Below, one piece after another: positions 39,836-41,134 of a stretch of DNA of 41,134 nt; position 1 is the stretch's first letter; every line of letters starts with the position of its first letter. Both the position numbers and the translations under genes were made by a program. The notes beneath the pieces were generated by a model that saw only the letters and a program-made list of their open reading frames with translations, was not told the origin of the DNA and searched no databases. Source of the stretch: Nitrospirota bacterium. Lineage in GTDB: Bacteria; Nitrospirota; Thermodesulfovibrionia; Thermodesulfovibrionales; BMS3Bbin05. The DNA lies in assembly GCA_020351835.1 (NCBI GenBank), contig CP070669.1, forward strand, positions 1,685,468 to 1,726,601, in the 5' to 3' direction.

Positions 39836-40603
39836 TTGCTTGAAGCGATCATTCTAGGTATCATTCAGGGGCTGACAGAGTACTTTCCGGTTAGCAGTAC
39901 AGCTCATCTTATCCTGTTCACATGGTTCTTCGAGATCGGCGGTACGGTTGATACACTTAGTTTTGATATCGCACTTCATATAGGCACCCTTTTTGCCGTC
40001 ATAGTATATTTCAGGAAGGACTGGATAAAGATGTTCACATCCAACAGAAGGCTTTTGCTTTTGCTCATAATAGATACTATACCGGCGGGAATAGCAGGCT
40101 TTTTTTTGAGCGATATTATAGAGAGCAGCTTCAGAAGCCCCGCGCTCATAGCAGGAGCCCTTATACTGTTCTCTTTTGTAATGTGGATGGCTGAAAGGAA
40201 CAAAAACTCGAGAGAGATGAATACACTGACAATTACCGATGCATTTATCATTGGTTTTGCTCAGATATTTGCTCTTATCCCGGGGGTCTCCCGATCGGGG
40301 ATTACAATCTCAGCCGGCCTATTCAGAAATATAGAAAGGGAGAACTCTGCCCGTTTCTCCTTTCTGATGTCCACTCCCATAATAGCCGGGGCAACCTTTC
40401 TTCACATGTTTAAGATTTTAGGGTCGGAATCGGACTATAATATGAAGATAATAATGGCAGGTGTAATGTCTTCAGGAATAGCAGGTTTTCTTGCCATAAA
40501 GTTCCTGATAGGTTTTTTCAGGAAATATTCGCTTAACACATTTGTTTATTATAGAATAGCACTGGGATTTGTGATAATTATTTCATTATGGCTGAAGGGA
40601 TAA
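39836..40603 (+). CDS. uppP: Undecaprenyl-diphosphatase
   Basis: 255 aa integral membrane enzyme of the BacA/UppP family, with about seven to eight helices. GLTEYFPVSSTAHLIL (residues 12-27) and PGVSRSGITISAGL (near residue 150) are the two active-site loops. It recycles the C55 carrier at the membrane. The start is TTG at 39836, with GGAGG 9 nt upstream inside rnj. The 3' end overlaps ftsK by 16 bp. Confidence 0.97.
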   Translation: MLEAIILGIIQGLTEYFPVSSTAHLILFTWFFEIGGTVDTLSFDIALHIGTLFAVIVYFRKDWIKMFTSNRRLLLLLIIDTIPAGIAGFFLSDIIESSFRSPALIAGALILFSFVMWMAERNKNSREMNTLTITDAFIIGFAQIFALIPGVSRSGITISAGLFRNIERENSARFSFLMSTPIIAGATFLHMFKILGSESDYNMKIIMAGVMSSGIAGFLAIKFLIGFFRKYSLNTFVYYRIALGFVIIISLWLKG

Positions 40604-41134
40604 AGAGAAAAGCAGAAGAGATAATAGGTATCACCTCTATACTTGCCGGTATATTTTCCATTCTTATACTACTGACCCATTCGAGCTGGGACCGCTCCCC
40701 GTTTACATATACGACCCAGGAGATCAAGAACTGGGGCGGCATTTTTGGAGCCTATATCTCTGATACGCTCTTTAATCTCGTAGGGATAGCAGCATACCTT
40801 GTTCCGGTAGCATTCGTTATATACGGGACGAACAGGTTGCTGGGACTTAAGAAGTACAGAGTAAAAATGGCAGGCATAACCCTTCTTATGATAGCCGTTT
40901 CTATAATCATGTCCCTGGCCAATGATAACTTCGATCTTGAACTTCATGCTACAGCGACAGGGCTCGTGGGACTTACAGTGGGAACGATACTAAGGAAGTT
41001 CCTTTCTGTCCCGGGTGCCTACATAATAGCTCTATCACTCGTCTTTTCATCGATAATACTCCTTATTCCTGTTACAGTCGAGTCCATCGTCAAGAAGATG
41101 AAGGAGCAGGAGAAAAGGAAGAAGCCTCAAAAAG
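40588..41134 (+). CDS. ftsK: DNA translocase FtsK, N-terminal membrane part, cut by window edge
   Basis: 182 codons are present and open to the end of the window. Four hydrophobic segments lie at about residues 14-30, 63-80, 93-111 and 140-165. SWDRSPFTY and NWGGIFGAYISDTLFNLVGIAAYLVP match the N-terminal FtsK/SpoIIIE membrane domain. A lysine-rich stretch begins the linker at the right edge. The motor and gamma domains lie outside the window. The ATG overlaps the end of uppP by 16 bp. FtsK pumps chromosomal DNA at the division septum. Confidence 0.9.
   Translation, partial: MAEGIKRKAEEIIGITSILAGIFSILILLTHSSWDRSPFTYTTQEIKNWGGIFGAYISDTLFNLVGIAAYLVPVAFVIYGTNRLLGLKKYRVKMAGITLLMIAVSIIMSLANDNFDLELHATATGLVGLTVGTILRKFLSVPGAYIIALSLVFSSIILLIPVTVESIVKKMKEQEKRKKPQK

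Overview
The window is a dense stretch of bacterial core genome with no mobile elements, no CRISPR array, no rRNA and no tRNA that I can recognise. It holds 46 protein genes (two cut by the window edges) and no gap longer than about 160 bp. The cell is Gram-negative: there is a stand-alone heptose adenylyltransferase (rfaE2), an LptE-type LPS-assembly lipoprotein between leuS and holA, RseP, and several lipoproteins. RNase J, a FeoA-tailed DtxR protein, a GH57 glucanotransferase, a MOSC-Mog pair and a bacteriohemerythrin suggest a deep-branching, probably anaerobic or microaerophilic lineage near the Deltaproteobacteria/Nitrospirota. I cannot fix the phylum from sequence alone.

Layout. (1) 1-6105, minus: bacteriohemerythrin, YdjM-like membrane protein, degenerate receiver-PilZ protein, TfoX-N protein, DUF3108 envelope protein and the N-terminal two thirds of a fused 5-oxoprolinase/hydantoinase. 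(2) 6267-15108, plus: purN-rsmD-coaD, an EamA transporter, trxA, a TlpA-like lipoprotein, ffh, then the classic rpsP-khpA-rimM-trmD-rplS-rnhB translation cluster, a DtxR/FeoA protein and a PPC (DUF296) protein. (3) 28268-15109, minus: GH57, a FlgT-like/FG-GAP protein, uppS-cdsA-dxr-rseP, ybgC, Nudix, rfaE2, mfd and a TPR lipoprotein, with mostly 0-20 bp spacing. (4) 28369-30024, plus: MOSC, mogA, ccdA, meeting a minus-strand methyltransferase. (5) 30768-34629, plus: leuS-lptE-holA, overlapping tail-to-tail with minus-strand rpsT. (6) 35060-41134, plus: a deoxyhypusine-synthase-like protein of unknown role, argD-argF, rnj, uppP and the start of ftsK.

How they fit together. The undecaprenyl pathway is split between two places (uppS at 24 kb, uppP at 40 kb) and sits with phospholipid (cdsA), isoprenoid (dxr) and LPS (rfaE2, lptE) genes, so envelope synthesis is a main theme. 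Ribosome and secretion genes (rpsP, rplS, rpsT, ffh, rimM, trmD, rsmD) are a second theme. TrxA, the TlpA-like lipoprotein and CcdA could form a thiol relay across the inner membrane.

Expression signals. Several intergenic gaps carry extended -10 promoters with a shared TTATGATATAAT-like core. For three genes (DUF3108, MOSC, argD) the -10 lies so close to the start codon that the mRNA would be leaderless or nearly so. TTG start codons are unusually common, usually with a good Shine-Dalgarno. I see no convincing intrinsic terminator anywhere. No clearly undescribed multi-gene system stands out. The best leads are the deoxyhypusine-synthase-like gene, the DtxR protein with an acidic helix-turn-helix, the GH57/FG-GAP pair heading the envelope operon, and the promoter architecture.
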